Source: Vesta saturnalis
Lineage: Eukaryota; Arthropoda; Insecta; Coleoptera; Lampyridae
Reading direction: 5' to 3'
NCBI GenBank assembly: GCA_036346205.1
Contig: JARFJB010001986.1
Span: 597,501-661,500 of the forward strand
Length of the DNA stretch: 64,000 nt
Shown: piece by piece, positions 24,851 to 36,528 of the stretch
How the letters are laid out: each line of letters starts with the position of its first letter
How positions within the stretch are numbered: the stretch's first letter is position 1
The notes under the pieces: model-generated
The model's database searches: none
Seen by the model: only the letters and a program-made list of their open reading frames with translations
What the model was told of the DNA's origin: nothing
Position numbers and translations under genes: made by a program

Positions 24851-27800
24851 GTTTATGTATGTATTCAATAAAATTAATTTTTAATTATTATATGAAGTAT
24901 TTTCAAATTAATTTTGGAAAAGGTTTTAGATAAACCTTTTGTATAACCAGGATAGTTTAGTAATTTTACTTACTTTGTTTGAATTTTGATGATTTTTCAT
25001 GTTGGTAAGGGGCACAGTTCATTACAATTATTGTCAAAATCATAAATTTGTTTTGTTTTACAAGGTAGTCTGTGGTGTATAACTATGGAGTATCGTGAGT
25101 CACTAGTCTAGGAGTTACAAAGCTTTAGTATCTATAGTGCCTAATTGAAATGTCCCTCATATTAAATTGCTTCCAACACTGAAAATGTTACATAGAAAAT
25201 AATATAATTTTTCCAAATCATAAAGTTAATCATTTAAGTGTGTTCTCCAAACCTTCATGTTTGTCTGAATTGTTAGTACTTACAACAAAGTTAAGTGTCA
25301 AAACAGTCTCTTCACCACATTCCTTTTCTAACTCCTTCAAATGGATGCTTTACGTCTCCCAGTCCTATTGTGTTACTTTTCCTTTTTAATCCAAAATCGC
25401 GCTACTTTTTTGTTGCACATTATGCATTGCCACTTTTCGTTTTATCCTACTCCATTTTAGTTCAGTTATTGTCCAATAACTCATTAGCAAAGTAAGATTT
25501 ACTACGGGAAAACTGCTTTACCAACATCAACAGTTACATAGTAGAGTTCTACTTATCTCAAATCGAAATGTTATTTGCTTCTAACCAAGTCCTCATCTAT
25601 TCTTTGCCGTTACTTACTGACGATGGTTTAATTAGTGGACTCTTATTATTGTTATGGGTAATGAGGCATTATCCATAACACTAACTGAATTGTTGTGTTC
25701 GGTGAATCATCCAAATATACAACTGGTCTTCGTTTATCACCTAGTGTGTCGTTTTCGTATAATTTTCTTAGATAAGAGGACCTCCAGGCTACGTCACTTC
25801 TCTTCATTAAAAAATTTCATTTATCATGATACTTCTTGTATCGTAATTCTATTTTTAATACATGCTAACGTATGGTTTCATTTGTGCCAGAATAACCGAT
25901 CTTGTCCTGCATTTAACTAGCAGGTTAATAGATGGTGTAATAATAATAATATAATAAGAAATCTATATTTAAACATTTTGTACCTAAATTTTTAAGTAAT
26001 GAGGCTTCGTTAAAATACGTTAATCAAAAGTAGGGGGTCATAAACGTGCAACATTAAAGACAATAGCTGTTTTGTATAACGTAAGATCATAACCAAAGGT
26101 AAATAAGTTCGAAGTACTTAATTACTAGGCACGTAATTATATCTTAAATATTTGACAAGCATCATTAATTGCTTGTGCCATTGTTTAGCTTACATAATTT
26201 AAAGTCTCTTCATATCCTACAAGTGAGAAAATCCCTAGTTCGCCGCCAGGGTTTACAAACCAGACGCATAGTAAATGATTATCCAATTTAGATTACAACC
26301 GCTAAAACGTGTAAGATGATAACTAGAAGTATTTAATAACTAAAATGGAAATGTCAAATGTGCACTATGAATCTACAAAAACATTCCTTCCAGGAAATTT
26401 CAAAGCATATTTTAATATTAACCCTTAATTTAAACAAGAACAAGACAAGTAAAACTTCACGTTTTACGAATCGATTTATGCCAGCCGATCTTAAAATAGG
26501 GAAACCACTAATTCTGATAACGTTAATAAATTATTTCTCTTCTACCTGGTTTGTATACTAATAAAATACAATCTGATAAAATGAGATAGATGGACAAATT
26601 ATTCCATATCAAACAAATGCATGTTTTTGTCCTATTTCTACATTATCCATTTATTTCCTGGTATCTAGACATTATTAAGAAAATTCCTGTAAGTCCTCTT
26701 ATATTACTGCTTAGTAACATTTGAATAAACCGTCTAATCAACATTGGAATGCTAAAAACAAAAGTTAAAATTTTTATAACAATGTAGATCATCGACTTAC
26801 AGATTAGAGTTAAATCAAGAAATTATTAACCGTTAAAATAGAACGACCTACTAAAAGGACATAATAGTGGAACTTTCCAATTGATATTTATTCCACAGTT
26901 CGTCGCAATATATTCAATGGTTAAACCTTGAATCAAAATGAGTGGTAATTATACACTCATGAAGAAAAATATCAAAGGTTAGATCAAAGGTAAGTTTCAG
27001 GATTTTCTGAACAATAGAAATTTAACTTTAAGTAAAAAACTAACATTAAAATAATATTCCATTAGACAAAATACGTTGATTCAACTAATAACTAAATAAG
27101 TATATAGACCTAAGCTTTACTTACTTATTGCTTTGGTGTACCTAGTTTCTTTAGATATTTTTGATAAATCAATACGTTTGTTAAATTAAAAACAATTTTC
27201 TAATGACCGTGTAGAAGTAATCCGTTTATTTTTAATAGAATTTACATAATCGATGTTTTGTCAAGTTACTGAAGCTTTGGTATCATTTATGCCGCACACT
27301 TGAAGACTTTACAAAGTGGGAAATTTAATGATCAAAATCACAAACACACTTACCTATTTTGCTTTAATAAAGAGGTTTACGTTTGTCTAAAAGTTATTGG
27401 TAAGTATAGAGTAATAAATTACATTAAGGTGATTGACCATAACATAAATAGAGTAAACAACTGATAAAAAATGAAGCAATTTACTTTATTGGATTCTAAA
27501 TAATGAAGTTTACTACAGTATTAGATCAAAACCAACTCGTAATACATATCGCGTGTTTAAATGCCCAATTATGTTTTCCTAGGATTAAGATTTTGATCCA
27601 CTAACTAATTAACACTTTATGTTTATTAATCATATATCAATCGCTCCTTAAATGCCATAAAATTGCTACTAATGGACACAAGTTCAAAAATTACACAAAA
27701 AATGATTGAATACATTAACAAACCAAATTTTTATATTTCAAAACCCAAAAGAAATGGATTTCTCTAAGGTACTAAATAATATTGACATAAAATGTTTCAT

Positions 27801-27884
27801 TCGATATCTGGCCTTCACTTTTTGAATTGACGTTTTTATCGCTGAAAATAGGTTTAGTTGTGAAGTCGACCATAGTGTGTCTCA
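24851..27884. other. 3-kb region without recognised features
   Basis: AT-rich sequence. Frames of 60-90 codons (for example 25,295-25,495 and 25,654-25,920, plus strand) show no domain or motif that I recognise. Confidence 0.5.
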
Positions 27885-28387
27885 AAACCACGTATAAGGT
27901 AGTTAAACATAAATTAGAGTTGCAACCTTTGAGGAATGATCGGTTCTTTGTTACACGTCCAAACCGCACTATGCGTCCTGCAGGCTTAGCGAAGTAAGCG
28001 ATTTGCCAAGCCAGCTACAGTGGAAATGGGCAGGGTCGATATAAGGAGTAAGATGATTGAAACGTAGCTTCAAACACCTTACACTAACCATAAATATACA
28101 ACTCACAATTCTCAGTCCAGGAAAAACTGTCTCTTGACGCCAGCAGAATTTTGCTAAAATAAATAGTCTTAGGTGGGATCTTAAATTAATCCTATCTGAC
28201 TGTGGAAGACAGTAAAATGATTCACCACTCAAGTTTACTCACACTTGAAAATACATGTATCTAAAAGAAATTTTTGAAATACACGTGTCGTCGTAAACTT
28301 ATTGAACACATCCCGTACATATGAAAATTCCAAATCATAAAACGTTAATTTGAACACCTCGTAAGTATCCCTCGTATACCCATAAAT

Positions 28388-28777
28388 TTATATTTCTATT
28401 ATAAAACTTTGAATTAAATAATATTCACAGTTTAGAAAAGAGTCAAAGTAAAAAAAAGTCATTTTAATAATTTTTAAATCACCAAAACATTCGTTAGTTG
28501 CTGAAAAATTTAAAACAGAACGATTAGTGCTTTCGTCATAAATAATATCTTTATATTTCATTGATACTTTCTCTTTAAAAATCGTATTTAAACATTCATT
28601 AAAAGGTTTCAATTTTAGAATTTCAAATCGGTAGTTTATATTTAATAAAAATATTCCGTTATCAGTGTTCGATATTCTACTGACTGTCAAACAATTCAAA
28701 ATAGTTAAAATCAAATTTTGTAGTAGATCTGGCTCAAAAGCAAATTCAAATCGGTCATTAAGCTCAAAAACATTCAA
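28388..28777 (-). CDS. Small ORF of unknown function in block B, copy 1
   Basis: 129 codons open on the minus strand. I do not recognise the family. It is acidic and rich in Asn, Phe and Ile; a central stretch reads KYKDIIYDESTNRSVLNFSA and the end reads YYLIQSFIIEI. The related frame in block B' (32,577-32,870) keeps most of the sequence with mainly conservative changes and a 21-base in-frame deletion, which is more than expected for purely random drift, although the copies may simply be recent. A possible splice acceptor (TTTTAG) lies just upstream near 28,800. It could be an exon of a host or transposon gene, or a chance frame. Confidence 0.35.
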   Translation of the reverse strand: MNVFELNDRFEFAFEPDLLQNLILTILNCLTVSRISNTDNGIFLLNINYRFEILKLKPFNECLNTIFKEKVSMKYKDIIYDESTNRSVLNFSATNECFGDLKIIKMTFFYFDSFLNCEYYLIQSFIIEI

Positions 28778-28860
28778 AGAATTTCCACAGGTTAATGCTA
28801 AAATTTTATCTCAGCTAACACAAATAAACAACAAAAGTAAATTTAATAATGGATATATAG

Positions 28861-29309
28861 GGTTGTTAAAAAAAAAACCGCAATTTCCTTTTTTAAATTT
28901 TTTTTTTATTTTTTAACCTGTTGCATTGATCTTGTTTGTTTGAAAGAGAACTGATGAAGACACATTACTAACCTAATATTTTCGCGATTTGTTTAAAAAA
29001 CAAAATGGCGGATACATTAAAACCTTACCAAACTGAACTTTTTAGAGTCGCATTGTGTATGCTCGGATATTTGTTAATAGAACGAGAGGTCGAACATGGA
29101 AATCGGTCAAAAACGTTCTGACGTATGGCACGACAAAGGCAAGTACGTTTTAACATATTGACTCGTATTTTCCTTCGATATTCTTTAAACAAAGCAAACA
29201 AAATATTAGGTTAGTGATGAATCTTCATCAAACAAAACCAAAATCAATGAAATAGGCTAAGAAATAAAAAAACATTAAAAAGGAAATTCCGTTTTATTTT
29301 GGACAACCC
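28861..29309. mobile_element. MITE, Tc1/mariner-like, 449 bp
   Basis: Bounded by inverted ends GGGTTGTTAAAAAAAAAACC (left) and CCGTTTTATTTTGGACAACCC (right, reverse complement GGGTTGTCCAAAATAAAACG), with AATTTCC following on both sides, and flanked by TA on each side (28,859-28,860; 29,310-29,311). No transposase frame inside. The corresponding B'/C' region shows that the flanks are continuous without it. Family ends and TA duplication indicate mobilisation by a Tc1/mariner transposase in trans. Confidence 0.85.
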
Positions 29310-30147
29310 TATATATTGACCAATTTGCAATTGTAAATATGTACAAAACACGTGACTTAAAGAAAACACCACGAAAATCAATGCTTATAGACTAAAAATT
29401 CACCCAAATTATGGTATACTAAACACATCAGAATAGGTAAAGTTCGATTATCCCTTTTACATACAATGAAAAACTATTAACCCAAACAGGCAAACATGAA
29501 CCTAAAAGATAATCGTACTTGTATCTGTTAAACAAAACCTAAAACCTAAAAATTTACATTAAGTAATCCTCTATCCGTGATCTAGTAAAGTCCATATGAT
29601 CTGCTTCCAGCAATCCTTTTTAAATTTGCTCCTACACTTGGCACAAAACACAGAAGACTAAAACCATATAATATAAGGCAATTAAACATAAATTAAAGTT
29701 GAAACCTTTGACCCTTGTTACACGCCCAAACCGCACTAGGCATCGTGCAGGCTTACCGAAGTAAGCGGGTTGTCAAGCCAGCTACAGTGAAAATGGGCGG
29801 GGTGGATATAAGGAGTAAAACACCTTACACTTACAATAAATCTACAACTCACAGTACTCAGTCCAGGAAAAATTGCCTCTAGGCGCCACCACAGTTTTAG
29901 GCGGGATGTTAAATTAATCCTATGTGACTGTGGAAGACAGGGTGGTAGCCTAGTAAAAAAATTCACCATTTACACTTGACAAGAAATTTATCCAAAAGTT
30001 TTAGAAAATTTTGAAATACACGGGTCGTCGTAAATTCATTGCACACACCCCTCACATATGAAAATTCCAAACCGTAAAACGTTAATTTGAATACTTCTTT
30101 AATTATCCCTTGTATACCTATAAATTTATATTTCTAACTGTTATAAA

Positions 30148-32598
30148 TAGGGACCAGATTTTTATGTAGCATTACTTTGAAAATATGTATGTAAATATGT
30201 AACAAAAAACACTTTGTTCTAGGTTACCATCATCGAGTCTTTTTATTGTTTAACTTTTTTAGAGCATAAATACGTATATTATTCCTACGCTACAATAAAA
30301 AGAGTAAGTTGATACAAAAATTTTAATAAAAGATAATATTATTAAAGTTATACAAAAATACAAATTCAGAAGTTAATATATAATTGTCTATTGTCACCAG
30401 ACATTAATCAAGACAAGAAAAACAGTTGACCACTAAATATTTCTCTATATGTTCAGGAGTTAAGTTCCGTCGGCGATCAGAAAGTATGTTTTTGTACACC
30501 GAAAACGATCTCTCGACATCACATGATGTCACTGGTGCATACTTGAACATAGGAATATTGCCGACTGTAATGTGTTCTGGAGAATTCTGCGTTTCTCCAC
30601 TAAGGATCTGGCTAACGTTAAATAAATCGGAATATCCGGGGTTTCTTTCCAGAACTGCTTGAAATTTCTTTGCTACTTGTTCGCCGATACTGTCACGAAC
30701 AGCGCTGATTTTATTTTTTGCATCACGGATGATGTCCATTGATTCTATTAATGAAAGTCCCTTGGTTTCCAATCTTTTGATGCTTTCAGGGATCCAAGAA
30801 AAGTTGCACTCAATATAAGCAACTTCACAAGCTATTTCAGAATTTTGTAGAATAGATTGTGCTTCCCTAACTAACACAGCAGACTCAGCAGAAAATAAGT
30901 CTTCACAGTTTCAAAATGTTTACTGTAAAAATGAACGGCTTCTATCCAAGTACCCCATCGCGTTATTATTGGTTCTGGAGGAAGTGGAGCATGCGGTAGA
31001 CTTTCCCGGTAAAGCTGTACACGTAAAGGTGCCTTAAAAAACACTTTTTTAATGGAAGAAATAAGTCGATTAACTTGGGGAAAATGACTTCGTATCTCTT
31101 CGGCAACCCGTTGGAGGGCATGGGCCAAACAAGTGAAGTGAACGATGTTCGGATAGAATACTTTCAGCGCCGTTGCAGCCTTCAACATATAGGCTGCTGC
31201 ATCACTGTACATTACAAGAACTTTTTCTTCTTGTGTACCTCTAGACCACAAAATGTTCAGTCCATCATTAACAAATCGTGCAATTGTTGCATGGTTTGTA
31301 CGCTCTATGACTTTGCTGGCAACAACGTGTGGTTTTGTGATACACTCTGGACTCTGTTTCCCCACAACCAAGTTTGCAATATACCGACCCATAACGTCCG
31401 TAGTTTCATCCACAGCAATCCAAATATGGGAAGAACCTATTTCTGCTCGAATTGACTCCAAAGCTTGCTCGTAGCATACATCAAGATATCCCTTGCGTAG
31501 CGTCGATTCGTCAGGGATTTGACGACCACAATACTTTTCGAGAAAAGCGCGATACTTGGGCACCTGCAGTTTGTTCCATGGGATATTTGCTGCAATCATT
31601 GCATCACACATATCTTTATGAAACTCATTTCGATGCGTGTCTGTATGCATCTGCGTTAATAAAGTCTGCTTTTTAGCTGAACGTAACTGCTTGTTTTTGC
31701 TGTGAAGCGCACTTCGCGTGTGTTGTTCCAGTTGAGACTTCATTGTACAACCCACTTTTTTGGCACACACTTGACAAAACACCACTTTTCCATCGGTAGT
31801 AAAAGCTTCGTCTATAGCAATCCACGTACGTAGTTTCGCACTAAACGAATTTCCAATAGGAGGCATACCGGTATACTTTTCACTGAACTGAAACACTGTA
31901 ACACGATACCGATGTTGCAACGAAGAAGTCTCGTTGAATACAAATACAAGAATAAAATTTAAAGCCAAAAACATTTCGGCTTTAGTTTTAGGTAAGAAGG
32001 GATGTTCGGTGGTTTTAGGAAATACCCGATAACGGGCATTACTTTTCGTGAAACACGAAGTACATGTAAATACAGTTAACAAAATTATTATAAGTTTTTG
32101 CAATGAACGCATAAGTTCAAAAGTGAATATGTAATTAAAAATTATTAATATTAATTTTATTAAATACATAATTATTTATGTATTAATAAAATTAATAGTT
32201 ATTAAAATAGTAATTAAAAGTTATTACCTTTTAATTACAGTTAACAAAAGATTATACTAAACGTTGAGCCGTCTTCTAGGCGCAACGTGTGATGTTAACC
32301 AAGGATTACTGTCAATCTTAGGTTTTACCAGAATTGTAAACAATGCAAACCGGTAGGATTAGCAGGGTAATAGTGATACCTGAATGGACCTCTCAAAATA
32401 AGTGCATGCAAATCTGGCCGTTTTATGTAAAAATATGTAATTATCTTAAAATATGTAATATTGTAGGAAATATGTAAAAATATGTAGCATTAAAATTAAA
32501 TATAAGGCGCCTAATAGTCTAATTCGTTAATATTGCAGGTTTTCCAACGAATACATACTAAGGAAAAAATATGTAATTATATAGAATTCCGGACTCTA
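30148..32598 (-). mobile_element. hAT transposon with BED-finger transposase, 2,451 bp
   Basis: Flanked by the perfect 8-bp target duplication GTTATAAA (30,140-30,147 and 32,599-32,606), as hAT elements create. The ends are short imperfect inverted repeats, TAGGGACCAG on the left and TAGAGTCCGG (reverse complement) on the right. AATATGTA motifs are repeated near both ends, about two at the left (30,178-30,205) and five at the right (32,428-32,575), as expected for subterminal transposase binding sites. Encodes a minus-strand transposase with one clear frameshift. The empty site is block A/B of tandem copy 1. Confidence 0.92.
30404..31866 (-). pseudogene. hAT transposase, BED-finger type, single frameshift
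   Basis: Two minus-strand frames join around 30,871-30,905: the upstream one (open from 32,169) and a downstream one of 157 codons (30,404-30,877). I place the start at the Met at 31,866 (MPPIGNSFSAKL), because residues upstream of it look non-coding and hydrophobic. Order of parts: BED-like zinc finger (VFCQVCAKKVG...QLEQHTRSALH), RNase H-like core with WIAVDETTDV (first Asp) and VMYSDAAAYM (second Asp), FTCLAHALQRVAEE, TRWGTW, and the C-terminal dimerisation region with TSCDVERSFS, which holds the conserved Glu-Arg. The protein would excise and insert the element. One indel near 30,900 is the only obvious lesion, so this copy is young or the indel is a sequencing error. Confidence 0.88.
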
Positions 32599-32870
32599 GT
32601 TATAAAACTTTGAATCAAATAATATTCCCAATTTAGAAAATAATCGAAATAAAAAAAAGTCGGTTTAATAATTTTTAAATCACCAAAACTTTCGTTTGTT
32701 GCTGAAAAATTTAAAATAGAACGATCAGTGCTTTCGTCATAAATAATATCTTTATATTTTATTAATACTTTCTCTTTAAAAATAGGTTTAAATTTTAATA
32801 CTTCAAATCTGTAATTTATACTTAATAAAAATATTCCGTTAGCAGTGTTCGGTATTCTACTGTTGAACAA
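32577..32870 (-). pseudogene. Small ORF of unknown function in block B', copy 2
   Basis: 97-codon minus-strand counterpart of the frame at 28,388-28,777. It shares IFKEKV, KYKDIIYDEST and GDLKIIK. The N-terminal third of the copy 1 frame is lost through stops, and the last few residues (after QSFI) come from the target duplication and end of the inserted hAT element rather than from block B'. Confidence 0.4.
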
Positions 32871-33401
32871 TTCAAAATATTAAAGTAAAATTTTGTAAAG
32901 TAAATTTACACAGGTTAATGCTAAATATCTCAGCTGACACAAATAAACAACAAAAGTAAATTAAATAATGGATATATATGAATATATATACTATATTAGA
33001 GTGGAGCGAAAAAATAAAAGTTGAACATTTTAAAATTAGTTTTTAGGAAATATTGATTTTTGTTTCCAATATTTATTAAAACCGATAATAGATACAACAC
33101 AAAATCATACTAAAACCTTGCTTACAACGTATAAGGAATTTTCTTACATAAAATGCATTTTTTGCTCTTCAGGGGGGGGTTTAAACTTTTACGCAAAAAC
33201 TATACTTTACAATTTTATATAGTAAAATTTAGTGTTTTAGCGATTATGTAAACAGATATTCTTGCGCACGCGCCGACAGTCGTCCTAACTAGCCTGCAGG
33301 TACTTTCTACTAGCGCTCCTCCACTAGATTTATTTTAGTATCAGTCTACATGGAACATTAGATGCAAACGGTTCGTACTGCTAAGCCCCGTGTGATATTC
33401 T

Positions 33402-35400
33402 TTGTCTTTGTATGAACAAATTATGAAGTTTTGTGTGTGGATTCGGTTCAACAAAAAAAAAGTAAGTGAGAAAGAGCCCGTATTTTCTGACATCTTCGAA
33501 GGAGTGGCAGGAAAATTAGAAGCAATTTGGCGGAAAGCATCTATCCTTTTTGAAATCCTATCGCGACAAATATATAAAACTTATCAAGCCATTTAAAAAT
33601 AGACAAAATATTCAAACTTACAAGTCCAAAATACAGAATTTTAAAGAGGAAAGTAAAGTGACACTTTTTGATATATCATCGTGCAAATGCAAAGTATTTT
33701 CAACCTGCACTTATGAGACATCTAAAAAGGTGCCAGTTGATGAGCAACAATTTCTATTAGTTCAAAGATGGGTAAGAAAAATGGTAATAAGTGCAATGGA
33801 TATAAAGAAAACGAAATAACTAATCCAAAGAGAGGAAATGCAAAAGAAGGAAGCTACTCGAAATGTTAACTGCCTTACGACAATGTCTGGCGCAGTTACT
33901 TCAAAAGCATTATGTCTTCCAATCTCTTCCAATTCAGGGTTTAACAAATCTGTGACGGTGAGTTTGAGTTGCCGGAAGTCTTGGACGTTGAAAAGAAACA
34001 GCAAATGCGAATTCAGATCACCACTTTTGCAAAACCTTGTGACAGACATAGTATATCTGACAGATCTGGAGCTGCGCCTGCATCGGCTGTTTTGAATGAT
34101 ATTGAAGTAGTAACACCAGTGTATCCTTCTACAATTGTTGATTGAAGTAAAGTTAGAAGGGAAAGGTAAAAAACCCGTTCTAATCTACGGGTGCAAGAAC
34201 TAAATATTTGACGGACGTTAAGATAAGGCTCTAGAATAAAAAAGGAAACAAGTTCTACCGCCAAACCATTATAGAGGAACATATAATTTTCGTGCAACAA
34301 CCAGAATATAAATATATCGGTCATGTTTCTCCAACTTCTGGTACATTATAAAGTATCAAAGAAGGTATTGTCCATATGTTAGAAGAAAATGTGCTTGATG
34401 TTGCAGATTTAGAAGGTATTGGCTGTGCCGGGACCGTAGTAAATACGGGTGCTAAAGGTGGTGTAGTACGACTCTTGGAAGAACACTTTAAAAAACCACT
34501 TCGGTGGTTTGTATATGTTACACGCAAATGAGCTTCCACTTCGGCATCTTTTCATCATCTAGACGGATACACTATCGGGCCTGCCTCATGGATTTTATGG
34601 TCCCATTGAAAAGCAGGTGGAGAAGTGCCACAAACTGGCAGTGGTTCAATTCAAGTCAATTAAAGGTAATTTACCTAAAATATCCGAAAATATTGTAAAG
34701 GAATTGAGTACCGATCAAAAATATTTGTTTGAAATTTGTCAAGTAATTGCTAGTAGTCATTGTAATACGTCTATTTCAAATCTAAATCTCCAAGTTTGAC
34801 CAAGCTGACAGAATATACTATGAACGTTTCCGCTCCAATGTGGTTTACAGTAAACTCACAGCCAACATGTAAAGATGGTGCAAAACACCTTTTACAGTTC
34901 ATAAAGTTGTCTCTGCACTTAGAAAAAGACTTAAAAGGTATTGTTTATGCTATAACAACGAAATGGCTTCCCTGGCCACCATGAAAATATACTCATCAGT
35001 ATATCTGATGAAAAGAAACATATTCAAGAGCTTGGACTTTGTCCTATTTTAAAGGCCATAATTTTTTTTTGCCACAAAAGATAACAGATGTTAGGGTTTT
35101 TAAACTTTTCCCATTATGTTTCGAGGCAATGAATACTATGAGTTAATTGACTGGCAAAAATGTGAGCTAATAAAACCTCCAATTGTCTCTCGAGTTTCCA
35201 CGGAAGATCTGAAGGAATTTATTGGAAACACTGACTCACCTAAGATTAATTTTGGAAAGTAACCATGTCACACAGAGTGTGTTGAGCGATGTGTCAAGCT
35301 CGCCACAGAAGCTTCTGCAGTAGGGATGAATTTATAAGAGCGCAAGCTGATTCTAGGAAAAACATGCCGCGCTTTAATACAAAATCAGAGTTTTACCTTA
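33402..35400 (+). pseudogene. Repeat-encoded protein of an unclassified insect family, decayed
   Basis: Several short plus-strand frames make one ancient coding region. In order: KLEAIWRKASI; FDISSCKCKVFSTCTYETSKKVP with clustered Cys; DEQQFLLVQRWVRKMVI; a VLHVADL-like broken part with a possible GCAG-TVVNTG block; MLHANELPLRHLF; EKCHKLAVVQFKSI; ELSTDQKYLFEICQ; a stretch with CKDGAKHL; and near 35,260-35,340 a CHTECVERCVK-like block in a shifted frame. I recall this order of motifs from dispersed, multi-copy predicted proteins of insects, but not a secure transposon class. Invariant Asp, Cys and His positions suggest an RNase H-like transposase. Many stops; inactive. Confidence 0.55.
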
Positions 35401-35690
35401 AATAGTAGCATACTTGAGCGAAATTACTTAAAGTACTATATGTTTGTCATATTGTGTCGTTAAGTATCAAAATTGTTGCTTTTTAATACATCTACAGTTT
35501 TACAATTATATTTTTGTCTTTTCTTCGAAACCAAAAAAAATTTAAATATTTTAAAAACCGCTGGGGAGGCAGAAGGTTTTGTAACCAATTTTTAACAAAA
35601 ACTTTAATAGAGTATTAGGCAACTTTTTTGGAGTATTATGTTTCGTTATATATCAATTTTTTTTGTATTTTATACTCCATATATACATAT

Positions 35691-35691
<1 letters not shown>

Positions 35692-35747
<56 letters not shown>
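35692..35747. repeat. (CA)n-(TA)n compound microsatellite
   Basis: CA repeats (35,692-35,706) followed by TA repeats (to 35,747), immediately left of block C'. Confidence 0.95.
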
Positions 35748-35754
<7 letters not shown>

Positions 35755-35854
35755 TGACCAATTTGCAATTGTAAATATGTACAAACACGTGGCTTAAAGA
35801 AAACACCATAAAAATCAATGCTTTATAGACTAAAAATTCACCCAAATTCTTATA

Positions 35855-36528
35855 CAGGGTGTCCCACGCAACTGGCCTATTAGAAGTTTATGGACTTATC
35901 GTTTATGGATTCTCATGAAATTTTGTACCTCGAGCTTTTCGATGGCCATCTATTCAACTAAATTATTTCCAACTTTATGACAGTTTAAACCAGAAGTAGC
36001 TGTTAACTTTCTTATTTTAAATAGAACGCCCTATATCTTACTTTTTTTGCTAATTCTAAATGGCATTCTAAGTATGTTTTGTTCATATTAAATATTTTTG
36101 AAAATTTTTAACGGAAACGCACCTTTAAAAATATAACATGAACTCCAAAACCTTTGATGGCAACGTAAAGTGCAAGGTATGTGGCCAAGGAGATGACTTT
36201 GTTCTTTATGCTTAGTTAAGAAATTGACGTTTCTGAAAGGGCCGTAGTGAATTTTATTTTGAGCACATTTAATATAGTGAAAAAATGGTCGAACCGTAAA
36301 AAATTTGCCTGAAGTTTTTTGAACTTCTTTATTGCCATTGAGGGTAGAAGAGGGCAGCGTTCATTAGGTATCCGACAAGTTCCCTCCACAATCTTTTGAC
36401 ATTCTCCATATATACAGAACAAACTGGATGTGTCTTGGTTAGAATACTCTTCCATTGTGGATTAAGTGGAGAGTCCATAAACGGGAAGTCCATAATTTTC
36501 TAATAGGCCAGTTGCGTGGGACACTGTG
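35855..36528. mobile_element. Mariner-derived non-autonomous element, 674 bp
   Basis: Inverted ends CAGGGTGTCCCACGCAACTG (left) and its near-perfect reverse complement at the right (GTTGCGTGGGACACTGTG), extended by ...GCCTATTAGAA on both sides, and flanked by TA (35,853-35,854; 36,529-36,530). Block C of tandem copy 1 (near 29,405-29,420) is the empty site. The interior keeps only a piece of the N-terminal DNA-binding (DUF4817-like) part, so it is a deletion derivative of the mariner-like family whose transposase remnants occur elsewhere in the window. Confidence 0.9.
36216..36455 (-). pseudogene. DUF4817-like N-terminal remnant in the 674-bp element
   Basis: A 79-codon minus-strand frame beginning MEEYSNQDTSSLFCIYGECQ resembles the start of the DUF4817 region of insect mariner-like transposases (a short Tyr-Gly-Xaa-Cys block followed by a basic helix). 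The catalytic half is absent, so it cannot transpose itself. Confidence 0.6.

Larger units (their letters stand above)
27885..29672. repeat. Tandem unit copy 1 (blocks A-B-C)
   Basis: Block A (27,885-28,387), block B (28,388-28,860) and block C (29,312-29,672) recur in the same order and orientation as A' (29,672-30,139), B' (32,599-32,985) and C' (35,748-36,770). Landmarks: AAGTAAGCG, CAAGCCAGCTACAGTG and CTCAGTCCAGG in A; CAAATAAACAACAAAAGTAA in B; TTGACCAATTTGCAATTGT and CACTTGGCACAAAACACAG in C. Without the insertions the unit is about 1.3 kb. Copy 1 is interrupted only by the 449-bp MITE between B and C. Confidence 0.85.
32986..35747. mobile_element. Unclassified insertion between blocks B' and C'
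   Basis: About 2.7 kb absent from tandem copy 1. It lies between (TA)-rich sequence on both sides (32,976-33,000 and 35,707-35,747), so its exact ends and any target duplication cannot be seen. It carries the degenerate plus-strand gene at 33,402-35,400. I see no clear terminal inverted repeat. Its class is unresolved. Confidence 0.6.

Noticed and set aside
27969..29969. Minus-strand frames at 27,969-28,232 and 29,736-29,969 with similar sequence (AHFHCSWL)
   Set aside because: They are similar because block A is duplicated; indels between the copies are not codon-sized, so a conserved protein is not supported.
31075..31676. Plus-strand frames within the hAT transposase
   Set aside because: Shadows of the minus-strand transposase, which has recognisable motifs in the correct order.
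33762..34539. Minus-strand frames over the unclassified repeat gene
   Set aside because: The plus strand carries the recognised motif order; the minus frames have none.
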